DNA from: Mycoplasmataceae bacterium | GTDB lineage: Bacteria; Bacillota_I; Bacilli_A; Mycoplasmatales; Mycoplasmoidaceae | Direction of reading: 5' to 3' | Assembly (NCBI GenBank): GCA_031259945.1 | Contig: JAIRKU010000025.1 | Location: 1 to 40,283 of the forward strand | DNA length: 40,283 bases | The notes under the pieces: model-generated | Databases searched by the model: none | What the model saw: only the letters and a program-made list of their open reading frames with translations | Told to the model about the DNA's origin: nothing | Position numbers and translations under genes: made by a program | Part shown: in pieces, positions 22,336-33,500 of the stretch | Layout: each line of letters opens with the position of its first letter | How positions within the stretch are numbered: position 1 is the stretch's first letter

Positions 22336-24060
22336 ATGCATATTGACAACGAATTAAATGCCTTGGCTAGTATTTTATTAGCTAAAGCAGTTAAAGATTT
22401 ATATCCTGAAGCTAAATTAGGCGAAAGTGTTTTAGACAATAATGGTTTTAATTATAGTTTTGCTATTAATAAACCCATCTCTATTAAAGAACTACCAAAA
22501 ATATTAAAACAAATGTATAAAAACATTGACCGTAATTACGTTTTATCGTACGAGACAATTGACTATAAAAATGCTGCCAAATTATTTGCAGATGAAAAAT
22601 TTAAACTAGAAGCCATTAAAGATCAAAAAAATATTCATATTATTAAATTTGGCAATGATTTTATTGACCTTTGTAAGAAAACAAAATTTTCAAAGCTTTC
22701 TGCTATTAAAGCTATTGCTTTGAATAATGTATCTGGTATCTATTGAAAACATAATGTTAAAAACCAACAATTATCAAGCATTAGTGGTGTAGCCTTTGAA
22801 AAACAAACTGATTTAGGGGCATTTCAAAAACTAATTAGTGAGCGTAAGGAAAGAGATCATAGAAAATTAGGCAGCGAATTAGAATTATTTACATTCGATC
22901 TAATGGCTGGTCAAGGCTTACCTATATGGTTGCCTAAAGGTACTGCGATCAAATATGAAATTGATGCCTATATTCATAATTTGTTACAAAGATATAATTA
23001 TAAATTTGTTAGTTCCCCTCTATTGGGTTCTAAAGCTTTATACGAGACAAGCGGTCATTGATCACATTACCGCGAAAACATGTTTCCTTCGCTTGATGTC
23101 GATGGTGACATCCAAGTTTTACGTCCTATGACTTGTCCACACCATTTATTAGTTTATCAACAAAAACCACGTTCTTACAGGGAACTACCGTATAAAGTGG
23201 CTGAACATGCAATCCTTCATCGTTATGAATCATCAGGATCTTTAACCGGCTTGGAACGCGTTCGTAGCATGCAATTAATAGATACACATGTTATTTGTAC
23301 ACCTAAACAAATTAAGAGTGTTGTTGAGCGTTGCTACCAAATCATTAATGAAGCTAGTAACACTTTTGGTGTAAAAATCCACTCTGTTGATTTGGCGTTA
23401 CATGATAAAAATAACGAAAATAAATTTTTTAAAAATGAAAAAATGTGAATTGATGCTGAAGAAAGTTTAAGAAAAGTATTGAATGAATTAAAAATTAATT
23501 TTAAAGAAGAAATCGGTGAAGCGGCCTTTTATGGACCAAAAATTGATTTGCAAGTACAAACAGCTTTAGGTAGAGTTATTACCGCTTACACAATTCAATT
23601 AGATTTCTTATTGCCAGAACGTTTTAAATTAGAATACAAAGATGAACAAGGCAAGATTCAACGACCCGTATTAATCCACGCCAGTGTAATAGGCACATTA
23701 GAACGCTTTCTTTCAATTCTTTTGGAACAAAACAAAGGGGTCTTCCCATTATGATTATCACCAGTGCAAGTGGCTGTTATTCCGGTAAACCCATTAAAAC
23801 ACGGGATTTATTGTGAAAAAATAACATTAGCACTTCAACAAGAATTGATTCGTGTGGAATTTGATAATAGCGATGAGCGATTGTCAAAACGAATTAGAGA
23901 TGCGCAAATTCAAAAAATACCGTATCAATTGATAATTGGAGATAATGAAGTTAAAAATGATTCTGTGTCTTATCGCCGCTATGGCGAACAAACTAGCAAA
24001 GAAGTTTCATTTAACGAATTTATTAACATTTTGAAACAACAAATTAAAAAACATCAATAA
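22336..24060 (+). CDS. thrS: Threonyl-tRNA synthetase with a degenerate N-terminal editing domain
   Basis: A 574-residue class II synthetase (E. coli form 642). The N-terminal TGS domain is absent and the protein begins in the N2/SAD region ([19 protein letters not shown]). The two editing histidines of the HxxxH motif fall on Ala and Ile in my manual alignment, so mischarged Ser-tRNA-Thr could not be cleared in the usual way. The catalytic core is intact: [13 protein letters not shown] with the zinc Cys near 267, the motif 2 region [19 protein letters not shown], and motif 3 [11 protein letters not shown]. The anticodon-binding domain ends the protein. UGA Trp codons fall at 22744, 23059, 23446 and 23752. 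Confidence 0.95.
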
Positions 24061-24062
24061 AA

Positions 24063-24998
24063 ATGAAATCTTTGAAAAGTCAGAAATTATTTATTATTGA
24101 TATAAACCCAGGTAATGATGAAATTACTAAAGATTTAGTTATTGGCCGTTTATCTAAAATTGTGAAAAACGTTTCGTTGTATCAAAATGTAGTATTTTTG
24201 GCTCATTCAAATTTATCGTTAGTTAAAAAAATGATTAAAGATATTGGCATTAAAAATGGATATGCTGTAAGCGATGGTGGTGCACGTATCTATAACATTG
24301 CTAAAGATCAAGTTGTTTATGATAACTCGATGAATCGAGATGCGGTATTAGCGGTGGTGCACTATGCAATTATGCAAAATTCTTTAGTTTTATTATCAAG
24401 TAGTCATCGCGAATATGCTTACAGCATGAATTTATTAAATGCATCATCATTAAATAAGAAGCATTATTTACCATTACCATATACAAACAATTATCAAAAA
24501 CTTGTCAAGTTTATTAATTCTACCGTTATTCATAGCATTTTGATTTATCAAAAAGAACGAAATAAAATGCTAAAAGTTTTGGATATATTTAATTCGATTT
24601 TAAAAGATTGATCATTTGTTGCCATTCCTGGCCAACATTCATATTTTCTTGTAACAAATAAAGATGACACTAAATACAATACCGTTTTAAAAATAATGGA
24701 AATGCTGAACATCATTAATGTAGACGATGTTTACTATTATGCATTGAATACCATTAACAATCAATGTGTAAAAGCTTTTAAAAATCATTTAATTCATCAA
24801 GATACAGCTTTGATATCTGATTATTACAATAAGATTAGTGTTCAGGCTAACACTGATAATATGATTGCTAATATTCGTCATGTGTTTTTTCATACAGATG
24901 AATTTGTTAATAACACTTATATTACTAAAGAAATCATCAATACAAAACGGCTCAATCAGATTATGAATGAAGCCCACAACACAAAAAAAGTGTCTTAA
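24063..24998 (+). CDS. Degraded HAD (Cof-type) family protein
   Basis: A 311-residue protein with the overall look of a Cof-type HAD phosphatase: an N-terminal strand followed by a nucleophile-loop position, and SDGGARIYN matching the Cof motif (D/N)GGA-x-I. The catalytic loop reads FIIDINPGNDEI where a phosphatase has DxDGTL, so the second Asp is Asn. The C-terminal GDxxND metal motif is not visible (VDDVYYYALNTINNQ occupies that region). It is probably inactive as a phosphatase. It starts 2 nt after thrS, in the same transcript. The assignment rests on fold-level similarity and is moderate. Confidence 0.6.
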
Positions 24999-25000
24999 TC

Positions 25001-25927
25001 TTATCGTTTGGTTTTATCAAATGGAATTCCGTCATGCGCTGGTGCCATGGTTCGTTTAGAGAATGCTAACAACACAGCTACCGTAATGATATAGGGTACA
25101 CTAAATGCCACTTCTTTAGGTATCCCCATATTTGTTAAGATATTAGTTTGTGAAAGAGCCGTAAACAAAGCAAAAGAGATGGAAATTAATGAAATCCACT
25201 CTATTTTTCATCCGCCGGCTACCATAATAGCTAATGCCAAAAAGCCAAGACCAGCAGTATTACCATTAAATCTTTGTGCATTAAACAAAAATAAAGCACC
25301 AGCCAATCCTGCTGCGGCTGATGAAAGCAATACGCCAATTCATTGGTATTTAATTACACTAATACCTTGAGCATCAACCGCATTAGGATTTTCACCTACA
25401 GCATTGTAACGTAATCCTATTTTTGTATAACGCATAAATATAAAAGTTACACCAGCAAGTATTAAAATTACAGCCAACATGATAATTGACGATGCATACA
25501 AACCATTACCTAAAAAGCCAAAGCTTGGAAATCCACTTTCTAATTTAGTCCCGCCATCATAAAGCGAATTAGCTAATGCTGTATTTAAAAATGTAGCTAA
25601 AGCTAAACCAATCATATTTATAGCTGTACCAGAAATAATATGATTAGCTTTAAGTTTTATGGTAGCAAAGGCATGCATGGCACCAACTAACATAGTTGAT
25701 ATCATTGTTAGGATTAATGGAATGACAATCATACCAAACCCCAGATTGGACATTCCTAATACAGGGGAAGAATAAATCGCAAAGAATAATGCGCCAATAC
25801 ACATCATGCCGTCAATACCGATGTTTACGATTCCTACTCGTTCAGATAGATAGCCGCTTAAGGCACCAGCCAATAGTATGGCCGCAAACATAAAGAAATA
25901 ATTACTTAATATTCCGATATCTAACAT
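25001..25927 (-). CDS. ABC importer permease (BMP/nucleoside type), second subunit
   Basis: A 308-residue membrane protein of the BPD_transp_2 family. It starts MLDIGILSNYFFMFAAILLAGALSG (quoted in part) and has the family motif LSERVGIVNIGIDGMM near residue 29, then about eight to ten helices, and YNAVGENPNAVDAQGISVIK, the coupling-helix region contacting the ATPase. It pairs with the permease gene 1 nt upstream. This order (binding protein, double ATPase, two permeases) is that of nucleoside/purine importers such as the B. subtilis NupNOPQ system. Substrate inferred. Confidence 0.9.
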
Positions 25928-25928
25928 T

Positions 25929-27275
25929 TTATTTGACCCCTTTCTTTAATCGTTGCACTAATTTAATAAATTCTTTTTTTCGAGTGACACGAAGTTTAGC
26001 AAATGCTTTGTAAATTTTCTTCCGTGAATTATGAACCGATATATTTTTCTTTTGTTGAACAGAATGAATTAAACTAACGGCATCATCTAAATCTTTGTTA
26101 ACGTTGTTCACGTAATGGGCGTAATTATCGGCGTAAATTTTACCTTTAAAAATCCTCAAATATCATTTGAACGGCACCAAATAATAGAAGATGCTAATAA
26201 TTGCCGCGCCATACACAACTATACCAAAGATACAATCTGAAATAGAAGGATCAACACCTAAACTAGTTTGTAAAGCTACTTTAGAGCCATCAATCATACC
26301 AAATAAGCACGCAATCGGTAAAATAGCCCATGAATTAGACATGGCAATTAAACCGACTGAAATTCCAGTAAAGCCTTCTTGTGGAATGGTTTTCGCTGCG
26401 ACAGTAACACCCATATTATCCGCTTTGCCTAAATAAACCATTGCACCTAAGATACCAGCAATCGCTCCCGATATTAGCATTGCAAAAACTTGATTTAATC
26501 GAGTAGAATAGCCGGCATATCTCGCAGCAGTTAATGACATACCTGTGTTTATTATTTTTTTACCAAAAGCGGTATATCCTAATAGTACGATTGCAAAAGC
26601 AACAACAATAATGGCAATAATAAGTAACGGCAACCAAGACACATAAGTGCCATTCATGAATATTTGCAAAACTAAATTATGTGATGGACTTAATGTAGTT
26701 AATGGTAAGGTTTGTAAACCATCGGACCCTATTTTACAAGAATCAGCCAACATTAATGTAGCAATAAAATAAATAATTCAGTTGAACATAATACTAGAAA
26801 CAACTTCGTTAACATTTAAAAAGGATTTGAATACACCAATAAGAGTAGAAATCGCTGCGGCTGATATCACGCTAATAAGAACAAGCAATAATTGGCTTAA
26901 TCCGTTTGGAACATTTATCATATGTTGCGCCAACACGGTGGCGACTGCTGCACCAAACATCATTTGTCCAGATATGCCAATATTGAATAAACCACATTTC
27001 ATTGCAATTAAAAAAGCAATGGCAGCTACAGAAAATATTGCTATCGTGCTAATTGTGGTATTGACATTAAGTGCTGAACTAAAAGGTTGAGTAAAGAAAA
27101 AATCAAAAATTTTATAAAAGAAACTAAAGTCTTTGTAAATAATGCAAGTAATAAGCAAAGCAACCGCCAAAGAAATAATAATTGTCAAAATTGAGGCTAA
27201 AATATTTTTCATTCCCTTTTGACGCTTATCGCTATAAATAATTTTTGTTTTTCAAAAATTTAAAGTATTTTTCAT
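25929..27275 (-). CDS. ABC importer permease (BMP/nucleoside type), first subunit, with C-terminal extension
   Basis: A 448-residue permease. ATG 27275 overlaps the ATPase stop by one base; an internal ATG at 27212 starts the first membrane helix, but the 21-residue basic N-terminus between them is in frame and plausible. The family motif IAMKCGLFNIGISGQMMFG is present, as is the coupling region TGMSLTAARYAGYS. Beyond the last helix is a highly basic tail of about 75 residues (KKIYKAFAKLRVTRKKEFIK), unusual for this family. A UGA Trp codon at the junction would make it look like a separate gene in the standard code. Confidence 0.88.
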
Positions 27276-28882
27276 TATGATCGTTCCTTTACAGCATTAG
27301 CGATGTAATGACCCACACTAGCGCGTGAAGTACTTTTCACAAGATTGGTATAAACGATTTTCCCTTTAGACATTACCATAATAGTACTGGCAATATTAAA
27401 GATTTCATCTAATTCATAGGAAATCAAAATTACAGCCGCACCTTTTTGAGCGTCTTCAATAATGTGTTTGTGCATTTTTTCAATTGCTCCTAGGTCAAGC
27501 CCTCTTGTTGGTTGTACATAAATAATCAATTTATGGTCACGAGCAATCTCACGAGCAAAAACTAATTTTTGTTGATTACCTCCAGACAAACTTCGAGTAA
27601 TCGCTTTACCGCGGTTTGAACCTCTGACATCAAATTTAATGCACAATTTTGAAGCATAATCATGAATTGCTCGTCGACTTAAAAATCCTCATTTAGAAAA
27701 TGGTTTTTGATCAATGATAGGCGCTACACAATTGTAAGAAACGCTTTCATCTAAAAGTAAGCCATATTTATGGCGATCCTCAGGAACATGAGAAACACCA
27801 TGCTTGTATATTTCTCTAACGCTTAAATGACTAAGTTCTACAGTCTCATGAATATTTAAATTTTTATTAAAACTTGTAGTTAGTTTGATTGAACCTTTGG
27901 TTGGCTTTATAATGCCCCCAATTGCTAATGCAAGTTCAGTTTGGCCGTTATCTTCAATACCAGCAATACCTAATATTTCACCCTTGTGTACATCAAATGA
28001 AATTCCTTTAATTGATTCAATTTTATGCCCACCGACATGTTGCACATGTAAACCTTCCACTTTCAGAACAACATTACTATCACTTGATTTGTAATCTAAC
28101 ATTTGGTTTTTTTGTATGTGTAGGGCTCGTCCTACCATCATCTTAGACATTTTTTGAACTGATGTTTTTTTGACGTGACAGTCGCCAACTTTTTTGCCTA
28201 AACGAATAACAGTTGCTTCATCAGCAACCGCTTGCACTTCGTTTAATTTATGCGTAATGATAATGATGGTTTTACCTTGTTTTTTAAAGTCTAAAAGCAT
28301 TTTTAAAAAATTTTTAATTTCATCATCGCTCAATACAGCAGTCGGCTCATCAAATATTAAAATATCCGAATCACGATATAACAATTTTAAGATTTCTACT
28401 CTTTGTTGTTCGCCAACACTAGCATTCTCTGTTTTTTTATTTAAATTTACTGGTAGATTGTATTTATTGGCTAATCCCTGAATTTTTGTTTTAGCGCTAT
28501 GCAAGTTTAAAAAACCTAAATATCTGGTTGGTTCTGATCCTAAGATAATATTTTCTAGTAAAGAAAAGACTTGTACTAATTTAAAGTGTTGGTGGACCAT
28601 ACCTAAGCCTATTTTTGTGGCATCTTGTGCTGAATGAAAATTAACCTTTTGTCCGTTTATTTTAATAGTGCCTTTGTCCGGTTTGTATATACCAAACAAG
28701 ATTGACATCAGAGTTGATTTGCCAGCACCATTTTCACCAATAATGGCATGAATCGTATTGGTTTTAACTCTCATGTTTATATCTTGGTTAGCAACAATTG
28801 AACCATTGTTAAATGTTTTTGTAATATTTAACATTTCTACCGCATAAGGTGTTTTGCCATATATTTCTTTAATATTGACCAT
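27275..28882 (-). CDS. ABC importer ATP-binding protein, double NBD (BMP/nucleoside type)
   Basis: A 535-residue fusion of two nucleotide-binding domains. Domain 1: Walker A GENGAGKST at 49-57, Walker B ILIFDEPTAVL, signature degenerate (ASVGEQQRVE). Domain 2 begins near residue 270: the Walker A position reads GIEDNGQTELA, lacking the Lys, while the signature LSGGNQQKLVFAREI is canonical, followed by VQPTRGLDLGA where the Walker B acidic residue is replaced. This complementary pattern of one intact and one degenerate site is normal for YufO/RbsA-type ATPases. It couples to the two permeases encoded immediately downstream. Confidence 0.95.
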
Positions 28883-28887
28883 GGTAT

Positions 28888-30378
28888 TTATATCCTAAAT
28901 TTCATGTGATCTGGGTCAGATAATGTTTCAAAGTAACCTAATCCTCCGCCAGTATCTTTAAGTTCACCGAGTTTTTTAACAATTCAATCATATTTATCAT
29001 CGCTTGGCTTATTACCTGTAACACTTTCTAAAAACTCTACTAAATAATCTCAAGATGGCTCACTAGGTTGAATTCCGTTGTTTTGAATATCACCAATTGA
29101 TAATCAACCAAACGACCCTATATTAGTGTAAGAAAGATCATTTTTTATATGAGCACAAGCTAGTGATAAAATTTTTGAAGTAATATTGGCAATATTTTTT
29201 GTGGCAGAAAATTTGATAATCTTATTATCACCACTTTTGTCAGTGTATATACTTTGTGAGTTAGTAGATGTATCAGCCTCTTGCGCTGTGTCTACACCAA
29301 CAACGATACAGCTGGATTTATAAGCTTTAATTTCTTTTACCGCATCAACTGTTTGTGGCCCAGCTACTGGTAAGATGGCATCGGCACCACGTTGTAGTAA
29401 CGCTTGTACTAATGGTTTGCCATCACCAATTGAAAATGAATTACTAAAAAAAGAATCTGGTTGACCTAAATTAATAAAATTAACTTTATGATCTTGCGGA
29501 TTAGTCCACCCTTGTGTTTTAGCTATTGCATCAATATTTTGATTTCATGCTTCTACCCCGTATTCAAATCCGCCCATATAGATAGTTACTGAAGGTATGG
29601 CGATACCACCAAATGTGCCTACTTTTAACCCACCATTTGTTTTATATTCATCGAAATTATCATTAAGATATTGACAAGTAGCAATTCCTGCCATAAAAGC
29701 AGCTTCATCAGCTCGAAAGACAATTGAAGCAATATTTAAGTCGTTTGGAGTGTTAGCATCTAATAAGATGTAGCCGGCTTTCCCATAATTATTAGAGTGT
29801 TCTTTAAAAACACTAAGACCAGCTTGGTGCATATATCCTGGTAAAACTAATGTTTTATATCCGCCAGTACCAATTAACGAATCATAAGTTTGTCAGAAGA
29901 CGTTGGAGTTATCAGAACTTGGTTTAACTCCTTTGCATTGGCCTGTAGTGGCTGGTCAACTCTGGGCAGGATCTTTAACATTGATAGATGGTGAATTTTC
30001 ATTTCAAGGATTATTTCAAGTTCAATCAACTAATCCTTGATAACCGCTTTGGTTAAAGCTCTTATCCATAATTTGATGCGTTGCTCCATCAATGACAAGA
30101 GCCCCATAATTAAACTTATTTTCAGAACTTGTTTGTTGATCAATAGCCACAGCGTCTCCAGACGTTGTGAAGGCTTGATCTGACGTACTACCAGCAACAT
30201 TTCATACTGTCTCTTGTGGCGTTGCATCATAATATGATATTGACTGCTTGGGATTATTAAAATCAAGATAAGGGCTAGTTTTATCAGCAAAGGCTAATCC
30301 AAACACCAAACAAAAACTCCCTAATAGTACTGCTGGTACTGTACCGATTTTTAATAATATTTTTTTATTTATTTTCAT
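28888..30378 (-). CDS. BMP family (basic membrane protein) substrate-binding protein
   Basis: A 496-residue extracytoplasmic binding protein. BMP-family segments include ASIVFRADEAAFMAGIATCQYL, quoted here as RADEAAFMAG, then VGTFGGIAIPSVTIYMGGFEYGV and GADAILPVAGPQTVDAVKE. The N-terminus has a membrane helix (residues 7-31), but the Cys at 23 is preceded by Gly-Ser-Phe and does not form a normal lipobox. An AFA-D site at 31/32 could be cleaved, or the helix may remain as an anchor. The family binds nucleosides. It overlaps tsaC by 14 nt upstream and precedes the ATPase gene by 5 nt. Many UGA Trp codons. Confidence 0.9.
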
Positions 30379-30928
30379 ATTTTTGCCCTTTTTCTTTTTT
30401 CAATTCGTTAATTATTGGTTCTGGATCAATAACTCCTACCCTTATTATTTTAATTTTATCAAAATCAACAATAGTTGATGGATGATCATTTTGTTGTTTC
30501 CCTTTAACAATTATTAAATCAAAAGGATGTTTTTTAAAGACAGAAAGAGCTTCTTCGGAATTATAAATTGGAGCTTCCCCTGAAAGATTGGCACTAGAAG
30601 AAAAAACTCCATTTACTTTTTTAAGTAATTTTAATAACTTTGCATGATTGGGAATGCGGTACCCAATCTGATGTTTAATAATTGTTAATTCTCCTGGTCA
30701 GTATTTATTAACTACTTTTTTTTCGGTTTCATTTAATTTAGGAACGTCATTGGTTGAAACAACTAAACGAATTAATTTTTTATTTTTAGATCTTTTTTTA
30801 ATGTTGTAAATTAGTGAATCGTTTAAACTAATGATGCCCATAACTGTATCTGTTTCTACGATTGCCGCTTTATTGTTTTTAAGTTCAAAGGCAATTTGAT
30901 CTAATTCATTTCAATCATAGACTCGCAT
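30365..30928 (-). CDS. tsaC: Threonylcarbamoyl-AMP synthase (TsaC/YrdC family)
   Basis: A 187-residue protein that makes L-threonylcarbamoyl-AMP for t6A37 modification of ANN-decoding tRNAs. It has the YrdC core features KKRSKNKKLIRLVV (the K-R-S-x-K-x-L segment), YWPGELTIIK (PG-x-T) and FSSSANLSGEAP (the SAN-x-SG motif). It is the short TsaC form, without the C-terminal Sua5 domain. Two UGA Trp codons are present. It leads the ABC-transporter operon and its end overlaps the binding-protein start by 14 nt, although the functions look unrelated. Confidence 0.88.
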
Positions 30929-31028
30929 AACTTTGTTAATATAACAATAAAACTAATAAATCATTAAAATATTTCGTTATTTAATTTGTTTAATTGTAGG
31001 CTCTAATTCAGTTATATTATTTGCTCAA

Positions 31029-31121
31029 TTATCACGTTAAAGTTAGCATATCTAGCGACATTTCTGATTCATTTATTGTTACTAAACACTGTACTAATTT
31101 TATTAAATTTTTATAATCCAT
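31029..31121 (-). pseudogene. Frameshifted paralogue of the 96-residue hypothetical
   Basis: The first codons (MDYKNL), the GGAGGCACAA ribosome site and the upstream hairpin match the gene at 16263-16553. A single-base deletion around codons 11-13 shifts the frame, giving a 30-residue product. In the other frame the homologous residues NNKWIRNV continue, matching NNRWVRNV of the intact copy, and then stop. Similarity fades by about 31010. It is a decayed gene with an intact translation start. Confidence 0.7.
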
Positions 31122-31144
31122 TTGTGCCTCCGTAATAGGCATTT

Positions 31145-31171
31145 AAAATAGCACCTTTATGGGTGCTTTTT
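31145..31171. terminator. Hairpin upstream of the pseudogene (second copy)
   Basis: AAAATAGCACC / GGTGCTTTTT, the same element as at 16578-16605 but with one unpaired base in the AT part of the stem. On the + strand it is followed by TTTTT, giving a plausible terminator in that direction too. Confidence 0.5.
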
Positions 31172-31318
31172 AATTCTACTTTTAATAGAGCGATTCACTT
31201 AATAAGTTAATTCACTTAATTTATTTTCAGTCCAAGTTCGTGCTTTTTCCGTTATATAAATCAATATGAGACTTATACTATAGACAATAACTTTTAATTA
31301 AAAGAAGGAATATTAACA

Positions 31319-32764
31319 ATGAATATAAAAGAACTAAAACCCCAAAAGGTATGAGAATATTTTGATGCTATTTGTAAAATACCTCACGTTTCGCATCACA
31401 CTGATGCTGTCACTAAATACATAAGCGATGAATTAAGACGAAATGGTTACAATCCGATAGTGGATAAAGCAAATAATATTTTTGTCACTAAACCAGCACA
31501 TAAAAATTGTAAACACACTCCATCAGTATTATTGCAGGCTCATTCTGATATGGTGGGAACTAAAGATTCATCATCAAAACATGATTTTTTGAAAGATCCG
31601 ATTCAAACACAAATTAAAAATGGTTGAGTTTATGCGAATAAAACTACATTGGGTGCTGACAATGGTATTGCAGTAGCGATGATTATGGCAATTTTTGCTG
31701 ATCGTTCCTTAGAACATGGACCAATTGAAGCCTTAATTACTTCTGATGAAGAAACCGGTATGGAGGGTGTGCAAAAATTTGATATTAAAAAAATTAAATC
31801 TAAATACATGATTAATTTAGATAGTGAAAATGATGAAGAAATCTGTATTGGCTGTCCAGGTAATATTGATGTTGAGGCTGAATTATTTTTCAAACGGAAT
31901 CCTAAACCTATCCCTAATAGCACTAATTTAAGAATTAGTATTAGCGGAGGTTTAGGCGGACATTCAGGCCAAACTATTCATCAAAAGCGAATTAATGCAG
32001 TTAAACATATGTTTTATTTATTGACACTAATTAATGATGCTACTATGATTCGTTTAGTTAATGTTGAGAAGGCCGGAATTGCCCGTAATGTTATTCCTTT
32101 TGAATGTGCTGTTGACATTAATGTGGATAAACAAGATGTGTCAAAAGTTAAAAACATTGTGATGCAAGAGTTAAAAGCAATTCGCGCAGAATATCACATG
32201 GAAAAAGAAATAGTTTATACATGTACACCTTCAAAAACTAAATTATTACCAATTCGCCGCGAGCATTCAGATTTAATTATTGCTGTTCATGCGGCTGTGC
32301 CTAATGGTGTTCATACATTTAATTGAAAGTACAACACACCAGAAACATCTAGCAATCTCGGTTTGATTGAAACTAGAAAAAATAGCATTCGTACTTACTA
32401 TATGGTACGTTCTTCCTATGACCAATCACAACTACGATACGCACATCGAATCATATCTTTATTTAATAGTGTTGGTGGTAAAGCTAAACAAGTAGACCAT
32501 ATGGCGGGGTGATTGCCCAAGGATAATGAATTAGCTAACATTTATCAAAAATTTTATAAGCAAATTTTTAAGAAAGACGCAAAACAAGTTTTAATTAATG
32601 GTGGTGTCGAGCCTGCTTTTATTTTATCTAAAATGCCTAACATGTTAGGTATATCAATTGGGCCTTTAATGGAGGATGTGCATACAAAAGCAGAACGATT
32701 AAATATTAAATCAACACAGAAAATGTATGATGTCTTATTAAAGTTCCTACCCACAATTAAATAA
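31319..32764 (+). CDS. pepD: Cytosolic dipeptidase PepD (M20 family, Xaa-His dipeptidase type)
   Basis: A 481-residue zinc dipeptidase, matching E. coli PepD in length (485). Metal ligands: His75 in LLQAHSDMVG, Asp in LGADNG (about residue 115), Glu pair in SDEETGMEG, Asp in INLDSEND. The inserted lid domain includes the GGLGGHSG motif. The C-terminus has a GGVEPAF substrate motif and GPLMEDVHTKAERL, with the last ligand His. It frees amino acids from peptides, fitting a parasite dependent on host peptides. The AAGAAGGA ribosome site lies 10 nt before the ATG. A TATACT -10 candidate is at 31274. UGA Trp codons present. Convergent with prmC by 8 nt. Confidence 0.95.
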
Positions 32765-33500
32765 TCAATAGTTGATATTTATTCGTCTCAAAAAATAATT
32801 TACCGTTTTTATTTAATATCTTATTTTTATTTTTTATTAATTGATCGTAAAAATATTGTGGGTCATCACTATTAGTAAAACTAATCTTATTTTCATATTT
32901 AATCATACTTTTATCTAATGTTTTAATGTCAACGTATGGTGGGTTGCAAACAATAAAGTCAAATTTCAATTCATGTGAAATTAATGTTTTGTAAAAATCG
33001 CCCACATATGTTTTAACGTTTAAATTATTTAATTTAGCATTACATTTAGTATTAAAAATAGCTTTTTTTTGAATATCAATCAGAGTCATATTTACTCAAG
33101 GACATAGTTTCTTAATGGTTAGACCCATACAACCAGTGCCGCAGCATAAATCTACTCCATTAATTAATTGTTTGTTTTTGTATAAATATTTAATTATGTC
33201 TTCTGTTATTAACTCGGTTTCACTACGAGGTTCAAAAATATTTTTAAATATAGTAATATTTAGACCACAAAATTTGGTAGTTTTAAGAATTTGACCTAAT
33301 GGTTTTTTTTTCAAAAAATAGTCATCTAAATATTTTGATATCTTACTTATTCTAAAATCAATATTTTGATTGCGGTTGGTTGCAAAATCAACTTTATTTT
33401 TAACTTTTTTTGATAATTTAAAAATAGTCTCAAAAATAACTACATCGCTTGTTGGATGGTATTTTTGTTTTAATTCATTAACTATATTTAAAAAAGTCAT
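32757..33500 (-). CDS. prmC: Release factor glutamine methyltransferase PrmC (HemK)
   Basis: A 247-residue SAM-dependent methyltransferase that modifies the GGQ glutamine of release factors. It has the substrate motif FIVCNPPYVD (NPPY at about 186-189), motif I GVDLCCGTGCMGL, and PRSETELITEDI just before it. One UGA Trp codon. The start ATG shares its A with the TAA stop of prfA, which encodes its substrate, so the pair is coupled. With UGA reassigned there is only RF1 to modify. Confidence 0.94.

Noticed and set aside
25929-26159. Separate 76-residue basic protein gene
   Set aside because: It is in frame with the permease and separated only by one TGA, read here as Trp.
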